From positions 207,021-271,020 of the forward strand of contig VWZF01006064.1 in the NCBI GenBank assembly GCA_013396755.1: DNA of 64,000 nt. Direction: 5' to 3'. The translations under genes and the position numbers were made by a program. Source of the stretch: Sclerurus mexicanus (lineage: Eukaryota > Chordata > Aves > Passeriformes > Furnariidae). The notes under the pieces are model-generated. The model had not been told where the DNA came from and ran no database searches. It saw nothing but the letters and a program-made list of their open reading frames with translations. This document shows positions 39,201 to 51,200 of this stretch, piece after piece (the stretch's first letter is position 1; every line of letters begins with the position of its first letter).

Positions 39201-42200
39201 TTCCCATCACCACAGACCGACAGCTGCCTCTTGATTCCCTTCTCAGACTGAGGTCTGACTGCAAAGCCATCATTGAAACCACTGAGACAGACAGCAAAAC
39301 AAAAGAACCACAGAACCCCTGAGATAAAAACCCTCTTCACTAAACTCTGACCCTGCTCACGAAAACACATGATTTTTAAAAATTCTTGTTGTTGTTGTTG
39401 TTATTGTTGTCTCTGCATCCAGTAAACACCCAGGAGCGAGCAGAGCTCATACAAGGGAGAAACCAATAATGAAATGATCAGAGCATTTTTTTAGCTGAAG
39501 CAGAGAGACTCTGGTTATTTACCTTTATTTTTCACAATGTAACAACAGGGGTTTTTTTCCTGACAAATCTGCACTTAGAAGATTTTTTTCCCTCCCTTTG
39601 TCTCCTCTCCTGGCTCTGCCTTTTCAAGCTCTAAGTGCAGATTCACAAGCTGAGAGGTCTCTTGCTGTGAAATCCATCATCCACCAGGCCACGACATTTG
39701 TTGCCAGCACATCCAGGTTTCCAGCACAGCTTTGATGTTGGGAACACTGGAGAGGTGACAGCAGCCCCCCCCGAGTCCTGCTGTCCAGAACCCGAGCAGG
39801 GCAGGGCATGGCAAATGCACAGCAGCCACTGCTCATGGTGCTCCTGCTCCTTCTAATGAGCACCTCGGAAGGGAGCAGGTGGAGAAGGCAAACTCATTTC
39901 CCTGTCATCCCACCCTGGGCTCAAGTCACACTGTCTGACCCTCCTGTTCCTGGCTTTTTAAGATAATACCAAGACGAGCTCAAGGGAAAGAGATCACGAG
40001 GTGTAAGAGCAGTGTGGTTGTTTCATCAGGGATTCAGCTGGATCCTGGATGCACCCAAGGGCAATTCATGGAGTCCCACACTGGTTTGGGGCAGGAGGGA
40101 CCTCAAAGCCCCTCCAGTCCCACACTTGTTTCACTGCTTTGTTCCAGAGTCCCCCAAAGCCCCAGCCACCGTACCATAGTCCTTGGGCACCACGATGAAG
40201 TACAAGCAGGCCTGGCCAGTGCTGTAGTTCTGGGGGTAATTGGGAGAGAGGACGACGCCGTCGGAGCCCGTGTACTGACCCCCGCAGGGCGCTGCAAGGG
40301 ACAGGGACAGGGGGTCATTCCCGGAGTCTGGAACACCAGCCTGTCCCTGCTGCTCCCGGAGCCACCCTCCCGATGTGCCCTGCCTTGTCACTACCCCAGT
40401 CACGCTGCATTCCCTGCTCGGGGTGTTCCCAGAGAGTTGTCAGGAAGGAAAACCATCCCGGCTTATCAAGGGAATGGCCAGGGAAGGGCTGCTGGTTGTG
40501 GTGGGGGAGAATGTGGGATCTGCACTGCTCCCCACCTGACTTACAGCTCAGGGCCTGGCAGGATGAGCTCCTGCTTTTTCCACCCTCCCTTGGTGTCCTT
40601 CCAAAATCCGGGATTTCAGGAATCAGGCCTTTCCAAATCAGGCATTTAATTCTTCCCATCACCACGGGTACCTCTTGGTTCCCTTCTCGGACTAAGCTCT
40701 GACTGCAGACCCATCGTTTAAACCATTAAGCCAGAAAACAAAACAAAAGAACCAAAGAACCCCTGAGAAAATAAAACATCTTGTTTTCTCACTGAACCCT
40801 GACCTGTGGGGGTTAAAAACCCTGGAAAAGCACAAGCCACAAGCCCCTCCCTGCCCCCCTCTCTGCAAAAGCAACAGCGAGTTTCTCACCACAACAAGGA
40901 AGGATTTGGCACCAGGTGGATCCTCCTCCCCTTCCCCCAGGAATTACCTGTGCAGGTAGGTCGGGGCTTGTTCCAGGTGGGTTTTCCATCCCCTCCCATG
41001 ACGCAGGTGAGGGTGGAGACCCCCTCAATGTCGTACCCCCCGTCGCAGTAGTAGGTGATGGTGGATCCCAGTTTCAGGTCCGAGCCCACCCGTGTGCCGT
41101 TCTTGATGGATCCCGGGTCGAAGCACGACTCCCGGGGGTTCTCTGCGGGAGACAATTCCCAAGGTCTTTGGTGGGCTCATAAAAGGACTCTAAAGTTTTG
41201 GTCAATATGGAATTTTTGGCTTTTTCCATCTGGAAATCTCACTGGAGTGTATCGTAAGGGCTGTGCTGGTCCAGACGTTGCTGGGATGCCCAGAGCCAGC
41301 ACGGGGACACTGGAAGAAGGAGGGCTCCAGTTCACCCGTGGATTTACAGGTACCCAAGATCAAATCAACAAGGCAAAGAGTTGATTTCACAGAATCCCAG
41401 AATCCCTGACGTTGGGAAAGATCTCCCAGATCAGAGCCCACCCTGTGCCCGATGCCCACCTTGTCCCCCAGCCCAGAGCACTGAGTGCCATGGCCAGTCC
41501 TTCCCTGGACACCTCCAGGGCTGGGCACTCCAAACCTCCCTGGGCAGCCCCTTCCAAGGCCTGACCACCCTTTCCATGCAGAAATTCCTCTTGATGTCCA
41601 ACCTGCCCCTCCCCTGGCACAATCCCCTCTCCCGTCCCTGTTCCCTGGAGCAGAGCCCAGCCCTCCCCTGGATCCATCAGGGGGTTGCAGAGCCAGAAGG
41701 TCCCTCCTGAGCCTCCTCTTCTCCAGGCTGAGTCCCCCCAGCTCCCTCAGCTGTGAGGAACTTTGCAAACCAGGACATCCAAACCCAGGCTGAACCCGGA
41801 GCATATTTCAGATGTGCCACATCTGTTCACATCATCTCCTGGCACTCCTCGTTCCCGGATCCAAGAGCTGCCTCTGCTCTCACCATGGAAATTCAGTGCC
41901 ATGTGTGAGCTGGGTGACTCTCCAGATGTGCAACCCGGCTGCAATTATGGCAAAATTATTACAACCACTTAAACAAAATGAAGACATTTTTCTCTCTGTT
42001 CACTCTGCCCTGCAGAGTTAAAAACCCCATTTACATATGAAAATTCCAGTAAAGACTATGGAGCTGTCAGGACTTGGATATTTCTTTCCTTCTTCTAAGG
42101 GCTTCTTTTTTTTTTCTTTTTTCTTTTCTTTTCCTTCTTCTATTTTTTTTTTCCCTGCCTGAAATATAATTAGAGGCTTTGATTAATCCTGCTCTTTTGT

Positions 42201-45200
42201 CATTTGGAAATTGCTCATTGAAGATGAGGGCTTTTCTGAGAGCAGTGGCTCTGTGGCCAATTAGAATGTGTTTAAGCATTAAATCACAGCCTTTTAGTAT
42301 TTGGGGAAGGTGTGGAGGGAGGGACAGAAAACAGGAAAACCCCCGGACCTTGCTTTTGTTTTTCTGCTTGCAGTGAAAAACGAGATGGGCTCCAAGGACT
42401 CCTTTACCACTGGGCATCCAGGGGAACAGGGAACCAGAGGAAAGGGAGGCCCTCACCCTGATGCCCCAATTCACGTGGACTGAGGCTGCCAGATGTTTAG
42501 GAAAGCATCAGGACAAAAGTGCCAGGAGAACTGGCTCGTTAGTCTGCTCGAAAATGAGTTTTCTGTGCTTCCCCTCTCCTTTCCCGGCAAAACTCAAAGC
42601 CTGTCTGAGCTCCTAGAGCAGCTCACGCTTCCATCTGCACGTTCCTGAACAGCTCCACTGGGCAGCTGTTGTCATAAAGAGCATCCTAAACTCCACTGGG
42701 CAGCTGTTGTCCATAAAGAGCATCCTAAACTCCACTGGGCAGTTGTGGTCCATAAAGAGCATCCTAAACTCCATCTCTGCAAACCTGTTTAAGCCTCCAC
42801 AAAATCATTGAATAGTCTGGGCTGGAAGAGCCCTTTTAAAGCTCCTCCATGAGCAGGGACACTTTCCACTAGACCAGGTCGTTAGAGCCTCATCCAATCT
42901 GGCCTTCAATGCTTCCAGGGATGAGGCAGCCACGTCTTCTCACCAGAATGCTCCAGAACTCCTCCCAAATCCACGGATTACCTTTTCCAAAGGGCAGAGC
43001 TCCTTTTCAAACCCAAGCTGTCCTGGACTCAAACACCACCGCTGGGTCCCGACTGTTCCAGCAGCAAGCAGTGCTGGGAGTTGTTAAACAGCTTGCCTTG
43101 CACGGAATTTTACAGCACAGGGTTCCCGAGGGGAATTTCCACCTTAAATAACCCATAAGTAATGCTGAGTGTATGTTTATAAGCTCAGGATGGGCAAAAT
43201 AGTTCTGCTGAAATAATGACGAATTTGAAATCAGGCTTGGGGTTGGGTTTTTCTTCAGTCCTTTGGAAGGGTGGAAAGCAATCAGTTTTGCTTCATTTGC
43301 TTTCAATTTCATGCCTCTTCACTTCTGGCCCATAACAGAAAGAGGAATTACTAAAAAGCGTGAGAAAATCTCCCACTTTGGAGTATCCAGCCTGGAAACT
43401 CCTTCGGATCCTTCGCCCAAACCTCCACGTGCTCCTGGGGCAGACCACGAGGTGGGACAGAGGCACTGACTGATAGAGTCTGAGCCCCCAGCTCACAAAA
43501 CACAGTAATTTGGGAAGGAGACTAAAATAATAATAATAATTTGGGAAAAGCTCCCCAAATGACGAGGCTGCCCTTGCCATCATTGCCGAAGGGAAGGCTC
43601 CATTAAACAGCATCAGTGTGTGCCTACGGAAAATGCTCCCAATAAAACCTGGGAGATGCTGAAATGCAAATGCATTACCAGAGCTCGCCTGACTTCCCAA
43701 CAATCTTCACTCCTGACACTCATTCCCAGCCAAATTCGTGCGAGGTGCATTTCCTGGCAATGGCAGCTTAATGGGAGCCCCTCATACAGAGGGGGCTTTT
43801 AAATTGGCTGGAAACAGCTTTGGAAACTCATCCGAAGCTTCTCCATCGCCGCGAATCTCCTGAGCGTGACTGGGACACACAAATATTATCCCGGATCCAA
43901 ACGCAATGCTTGGAGAGACACCGAGTTCAAAGCCTTGGGTTTCCTGCACCGAGAGTGGGATGCACAAACACGAGGGATACAGAGATACCCGGCACGAGAA
44001 GAGGACTTACCAAGCCGCTGGTAATGAAGAGCCCTTCACATCGAAGGGACAGGTGACGTGTGGCATTTCGGGAGCTGCAGGGCCAGCAGCACTGAGCACA
44101 TGCCCTGAGCTGCTGGCAGTGCCCGTGTCTTTGAGCTGAACTTGGCATTCCAGCTGGCAAGGAGCCGAGCTCACCGTTTGCTTTGCTTTCCCCACATGCT
44201 CCCTCCTGCGTGTCTTTTTGTCTGCCTTCCATTCTCCAAAGTTTTTTGTTCCCTGCCTCTTCCCAGACTTGCATCCCAGGTTCCTTTTAAAGTGCAGGGA
44301 AATTAATGAGCAAACTTAGAGCTTGATTCTTTTCTGGCAGCGCTCTGGCTTTGGGGGAGGTACGTGGGTGTGACTAACACTGCTGGAGTGTTTAGGAGAA
44401 ACAACCACTCTAATTTAATGAGATTTTATTTGTTAACTACTTTCTGGCTGCCTGGACAGAAAGGGGAAAAGAAGCCTGCATTTTTAGTAAAATTCATTCT
44501 TATGAGAGCAGGAAACTGTTACTCTCTTGGATTTTAACTGTCTTTGTCTTATTATTTTGCAACTTTAGTCGAGGGAAATTCATCTGCTCAGCAGAACTGA
44601 CAGGAATCACCCTTTCACTGCCAGGCTCTGCCCAGGTGAATTTGAATTTACAGGCACCACAGCCTGGAGACAGGGTACAGGGAGAGAGACTTGCCCAAGC
44701 ACAAGGGAAAGCAGCAGCAGCCCCCAAAGCAGAGCAGCCCATCACGTCTCCCTGCTCCCATCACCCTTCCCAGCCTACGGAGGCAAAACCCAATTCCACA
44801 GGACACCCGGAGCTGTTTTTCCCACTCTCCAAACCCACACAGCCCAGAGCAGGCTGGAAGCATCATTTCTTTCCAGTTCCCAACCCTCCTCCCCTCCCTG
44901 CCCAGCCCTGACTCACCAGGGCTGGCTTTTCAGAGCAGATTTCTACTCCAGTGTGTAACAACTCCATTCTTCCACCCACTCCAAGCACAAACAAGCAATG
45001 CACCTGCCAAAGCCGCCTTCCTTCTCCCCCTCTCCCCGCCAGCAGTGCCAGGTCTGTCACTCCCCGGCTCACTCCAGAGCTAAAAACACCCCGGCACCTC
45101 TGAAACCACCGTCCCCGTCTCTCGCAGTGACAGCTGAGGCCACCACCATGTTTTCCTTCACCTCCTTTGAGGAGTCCAGAGGTGGGAATGGAGCTGGGGA

Positions 45201-48200
45201 AGGGGCTGGAGCACCAGGAGCACAGGGAGCTGGGGGGGCTCAGCCTGGAGAGAGGGAGGCTCAGGGAGGACCTTATGCTGGATGAGCTTTAAGGTCCCTT
45301 CCAACCCAAACCCTTCTGTGGCTCTGTGAAGTGGCACCTTCTGCTCACCGAGGAGGAGACAGAGCTGTTTCAATTCAGTGCGGAGCAGGAAGGATCACAC
45401 AGAATACAGCCCGAATATAAAGAAATGTTTTCTGGGAGTCTCCCTTGTTTTTCTTCTCTTCCCTGTTCTCAAAAGCCCCCCCACAAAAGCAGCCACTCAC
45501 GATGGGTCCTCAGCCACGTCAGAGTCCTTTTCTGCTGCTCTTACCTACCTTTACCTTATCTACCCACCCTGGCTCCTTCGCCAGAAGGTGTGCCCACCCA
45601 GTTGTGCCTGTCCAGCTGTGCCCATCCAGCTGTGCCCACCCGGTTGTGCCCACCCAGTTGTGCCTGTCCAGCTGTGCTCACCCAGTTGTGCCCATCCAGC
45701 TGTGCCCGCCCAGCTGTGCCCATCCAGCTGTGCCCAGCCCTCACCCGTGTACTCGATGACGAAGCCGCTGTTGCTGACGGAGGCGTCACTGCGGAAGGCC
45801 AGGAAGAGGCTGTTGCTGCTGCTCTCGATCCTCTCGGGCAGTTGGGAGCCATAGAAGCTCCCGATGAGGGGGCTCAGGGAGTCGGGCCCGTCGTAGATGT
45901 GCAGGAAATCGTAGCCAGGCTCCAGGCTGAAGCTGCAACACCAAAGCAGCGCCTGGAGCAGGAGGGCGTGGGGAGCTCCTGCCCCACAACGGCTCCCCAA
46001 GCCCAGCGTGGGACATTCCTGCCTCCATCCCATGGCAGGAATCCATCCCACCGGTGCGTGTGCTGCACCTCATCACGCTCTGGAAGAGCTGGGCTTATCC
46101 AAAAGGAGCTGCAATGTGAGCACCTTCCCCGAATTAACGCCTGGGAGCGGATTACTCCATCCTACCACCTCTGGTTGGGTTCCTTCCATCCTACCACCTC
46201 TGGTTGGGTTCCTCCCCGGAGGGAGTCGCAGCCCCAGTTCACTTCCCACCGCTGTCCCCTCCCTGTCCCCAGGGATGGCCCCAGGGTGGACCCAAACTCT
46301 TGGGTACTCACATATTGAACACCAGGGCGATGACATAGTCAGGGGAGACCGTCAGCTTCCAGTCACACTCCTTGCCGGGTGGGTAGGGCTCGGGGTACTG
46401 TGGGGACAGGATCACCCCTGCTGGGCCTGTCAGGACCCCTCCACAGGGAGCTGGGGGAGAACAAGCAAAGGGGGGCTTTGCATCAGAGGAACCTCAAAAC
46501 CCAGCAGATGAGACGCAAGAAAAGGAAAACGGGGAGCTAGGGAGAGAGAAGGGGTCCCAGAGGCAGCTGCAAGGGCTGGTGTTAAGGTATCACAGAATAT
46601 CCCGAGCTGGAAGGGATCCATAGGATTACTGGAGTGCAGCTCCTGTGTTCAGGAGGCTCCCAGAGGTGAGGGCTCTGTTATTCCACACACACAGAGCCAT
46701 GGATGCCACCCCAGCCCCCCTGAGATCTGTAAGTGAGGAACCAGAAGGACAGAGAGATATTTTATGCCTTTCTGGTGCATTTCTTTAGGCAACCCCTAGC
46801 CCAGTCTGGTGGCCAACCAAGTGCAAACATGTTGTCTGGGCTTAATGTCTCGTGGCCATTCCAGTTACCAACACACTGAACGCCAAGCTGATTGGAAGAT
46901 CAATTATTGCTTTTTGAAGGCTGGAGACTCCTGCTCCTGTTCCCACTGTGGCCAACAGCACTGGGGCTTTGGCTGTCTCTTCAGGAGGGTCCATGCTCTA
47001 AGATTCCCCCTTTGCTCAGATCAATCCCCCCAGATGTGGGATGGGGTGAGAGGGAGGGGAGAGCAGCCCGTGTCAAACTCGGGGGTCTGACACCAGGCTA
47101 CAGCAACAAATGAGTGGGGAATGGGCTGGGATGGGGCAAAAACGATGGAACAAATCCGAGAAGGATCTCCCACGAGGGAGTGAGCACGTGTGGGCTTTTC
47201 CGTTTTTATGGTGGAGCTGGTCTGAAAAGATCACCCAGCAGAGAGGAAACCAGAGGCTTCTCTCCACGGCCCCAGCAACAACTTCTTCAGCCAAGCGCAG
47301 TCACGGGCACGGAGAGCTGCTATCTCTCTGGGAATGGCAAGGAAATCGCAGCACAGACATGGACAACTGGGCTGAAGGCCACCCAGAAACACCTTGGAAG
47401 AACCACAAGCACCTGCTATGTTTCCAATCACCCTCATCTTAACCCCAAGGGTGCTTTCCCCTTTCACTCAGGGGAAAACTCAGAAGAAACTGAAATATAA
47501 GGACTCGTTTTGGAAAAGCCGGAGGGAGATGAGTGTTCAACACCCTCCGATTGCTTTGAAAATCCCACCCCTGGTCTCCAAAGGATTTAAAGCTGGAACT
47601 GGGCCCTGCCATTGCTGCTTGGAGCTGGTCAGGATACAGACTTCAAATAGCCCAAAGCTCCTGGGGCTGTTTCAGCTGAGGTTCCAGTTCAGCCCACGTT
47701 GTTTAGGGATCGAGGAAGCTGCACCATAAAGATGTGAAAATCCATTTGAGGTGCTAAATTTGTAAAATGCAAGCCCTAAATTTAACACAGCTTCCCAATT
47801 CAGCTCCAGCCAGGCAGCCTGGCCCCCAGCTCCTGTGAAACTGCTCTTTGGCCACTGGTTATTCCTCCAAACCCTTTGTCACCGAGGGAGGGAAGGAGCA
47901 AGACGTTGTTTTCAGCTTTCTCACGGAGTTTATGACTCCAAGTCAAGCTGGAGATGACCTGTGGGAATTCATCTCACTCCAGGATGAATGCACTGGCTGC
48001 ATTTCTCTGCAAAGAACTCAGAGTTCAGCTTCTGGTGGGAAAACTCGGCAGGAAAATGAAGAGACGGGCACGCCATCCAGCACCGTGATTTAGTTGGAGC
48101 CCTGGGAAGATTCAAAGACCTGTCTCTGGGAGGCTGAAAAGGTGCCACACCAGATCAGGGCAGTGATTCAGAACCCAGGTCCTGCTGCAGCACAAACCCT

Positions 48201-51200
48201 GGGCACGCTGGAGAACTCTCCCAGCTGGCATTAAATCTGCTGGTGGAAAGTGAACTAATTGCTTTTTCTTGCTTGGGATAACGGTGCCTAAACAGGAATG
48301 GAGGTTCCAGGTAAGTCTTTCGGGGGTAGCAGTTAATTGGCCAGCAAATTTGGTGTTTGTTGCTCTAATGTGCTTGGCATGACTGTTTTTATGTGTGCTG
48401 GACATATTAAAAAGAATCACTTTTATGAGCTTCCTTTATGAAATTCCTTTCTGAGCTCAAAGAAAATGTCAGAAAGTCCTTTCTCATGACAGAATTTGCT
48501 GTCTCCTCATGCAGAAATTATTCACCCACGGCCCCAGTCCTCTCTACCAACCTGAGTTTTAAAGAAGCCTTTAATTTGGCCTTGTCAGGTTAAATATCAT
48601 CACTTGCACTGCGCTGTGTCCTGGGAGCTCCCGGCATGAACCAGACGCTCATTGTCCCAGGCACTCCGGGGATCAACCCAAAAACTGCTGTCAGACAGGT
48701 AGCCCTTGAATGCTGAAAGCAGGTGGGACTCAGCCCCTCCAGGAGGGAACGGGAAGGGGCAGGGATGTGTCCGTACCTGTGCAGGAGGGAGGGTCTGGCT
48801 GCCAGAAGAATCTGTTCTCAATCTGCACGCAGGTGATTTTGGCCTCTCCCTGCAGAGCATAGCCGGGGTTGCACTGGAAGATGATGGAATCTCCGGCCTC
48901 CTTGCTGTCCCCACTCCGGCTCCCGTTCTGGGGAATCCCTGGGTCGTTGCAGGAAGTGGCAGTGGAAACTGCAGAGTGTATAAATAAAAATGCATTTCTT
49001 TACTACAAGGTTTAGGGTATATAAATATATCTGTATTTATTTCCCACAAGGCTTCCAGCACCAGCTGCACTCAGACTCTGTCCTTACACTCATGACTTCT
49101 CCTCCAGCATCCCATAAAGTTTCCACACGCACAAAAACTGGCTTGTTCTTTGCTCTGAGCATCTGCCACTCCAGCTGGAAAAGGCCCTGGGGAACAGCAA
49201 GTTCAAGAGCACTCCACAGAGGGCAGGGCTGATGCACAATGGGGCACAACCACGTTTGCTTAGGGAGCCCAGACACCCCCTGACCTCTCATGGCAGTTTT
49301 GCAGAATCCTGTGCCAGGCAAAGGCTGCACAACCAACTAATCCACCAGCACTTTTCACTTGCCCTGAGTGGCGAAGAAATTTATCCTTATATCCTGTGAA
49401 GCATCAAACCTGACCTTTCAGAAATGCACGTGTGTCCCTCCCAGACTCGTTGCTGCATCTCTTTGCGGTCTGAGATGCCCCCTGTGCTCCCCCCCAAGCT
49501 GGGAACAGGCAGCACAACTTCCCTGCTCGCTGAGCCCAAGGTCTGTCAGCACCACAACTACTGCCCAGCGGGGCAAGTCCTGCAGTAAAGAAGTTTTTGC
49601 AAGCTTATATTCCTCATTAAAGTTCATAAGATCCCAAACTGTTCACTCCTGAGCTTAGGTCTGGCTACTTAGTCACACCTGGTGAACAAAGGCTTTGAGC
49701 AGAGCGGCCAACAAAGCCCAGCTCCGTATCAGGCAGCAGAGCAGAGCTTATTTCCTGCTAAGTTGATGAGAGTCTATTACACCCAGGCAGTTTAGAGAAA
49801 GCTGCTCTTAAAAGAGCCAGAGGAAATCCCTCTCCTTGTGTGCAGCTGAAGATAAGCAGGTTCACAGCCCAGTCTGGTCCTTCCCAGCACGATGACACAT
49901 GAGCCTGGCAAAAGAAAAGGGGATGGCACGGCTGTGCCGGGTGACACAAAGCTCTCCCTGTGTCTTGGTCACCTCAGAAGGTCTAAAATCCAGCAGAAAT
50001 TGTCCCCGAAGAGTTGGCTGGCTCCATCAGCCATACAAGGCACAAGGAGAAAAACGTGGGAGAGACAGGGAGATGCTTCCATGTGTCCAAGTCCCAGCAG
50101 GGTCACACCACCGGTGACCAAGCCACCTCCCCGTTCCATACCAGCTCCAAAGAAGCACGTGCAGGTTGGTTGCTGCACAAGGTGCACCCCGGAGCCCTCT
50201 GTGTATGCCGGGATATATTATCCTAAGCTAATTGCACTGGGGGTGCTCGCAGGGCTGAGCCTGGGGCCCAGGCAGAGACAGATCGCAGCTGCACTGCGGG
50301 GACATCCCATGGGACCCGCGGCTCAAACCGGAGCCCTTTGGATGAGGCTTGGTTCCCACTGAGCAGCGGCTCTGAGAAGCCCTGCGGGAGCTGCCAGAGC
50401 TCTGGTGTCTCTGAGGGACCTGGGGGGAACAGCTGTAATTCCTGCCTGTGCATTCCAGCAGGGACTGCTGCTCATCCCGCTGCCAAGCTTGGCGCTGTGA
50501 AGGTGACTGGAGCCGGGGGTGGCACAGCATCACCTGCCAGCACAGAATACACGAGTCCTTCTCTGTTTGCAGACTCGGCACTCGACTGGCAGAGCACACA
50601 GGGCTGGAAGACACACGGCTCCTGCCCCTGTGTCTGCTGCAATGTCACCTGTCAGCAGCAGGACCCTGGGGACACCTGAAAGCTCTGAGCAGCAAACAAG
50701 GGGACCTGAGGGGTCTGACTGACAGCAAACTGAACATGAGCCCAGGTGGCCGAGAAGGCCGGTGGCACCCTGGCCTGGGTCAGGAACAGTGTGGGCAGCA
50801 GGAGCAGGGCAGTGACTCTGCCCCTGCACTGGGCACTGCTGAGGCCACACCTCGAGTGCTGTGTCCAGGGGCTGGAGGGTGTCCAGGGACGGGAACAGAG
50901 CTGGAGAAGGGTCTGGAGCACAATTCCTGTGAGGAGCAGCTGAAGGAGCTGGGGGGGCTCAGCCTGGAGAGGAGGAGGCTCAGGGGAGACCTTCTCACTC
51001 CCTACAGCTCCCTGACAGGAGGGGGGAGCCAGGGAGGGTTGGGCTCTGCTACCAGGGAACCAACAACAGGACAAGAAGGGCACGGGCTTAAGCTGTGCCA
51101 GGGGAGGTTTAGGCTGGACATCAAGAGGATCTTTACAGAGAGAGTGATCAGACAGTGGAACGGGCTGCCCAGGGAGGTGGTGGAGTCACTGGCTCTGGAC

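Noticed and set aside
45326..46318. 330-residue open frame on the plus strand with a Cys/Pro repeat
   Set aside because: The repeat is the translated 14-bp minisatellite, and the rest is antisense to both CUB 9 exons.
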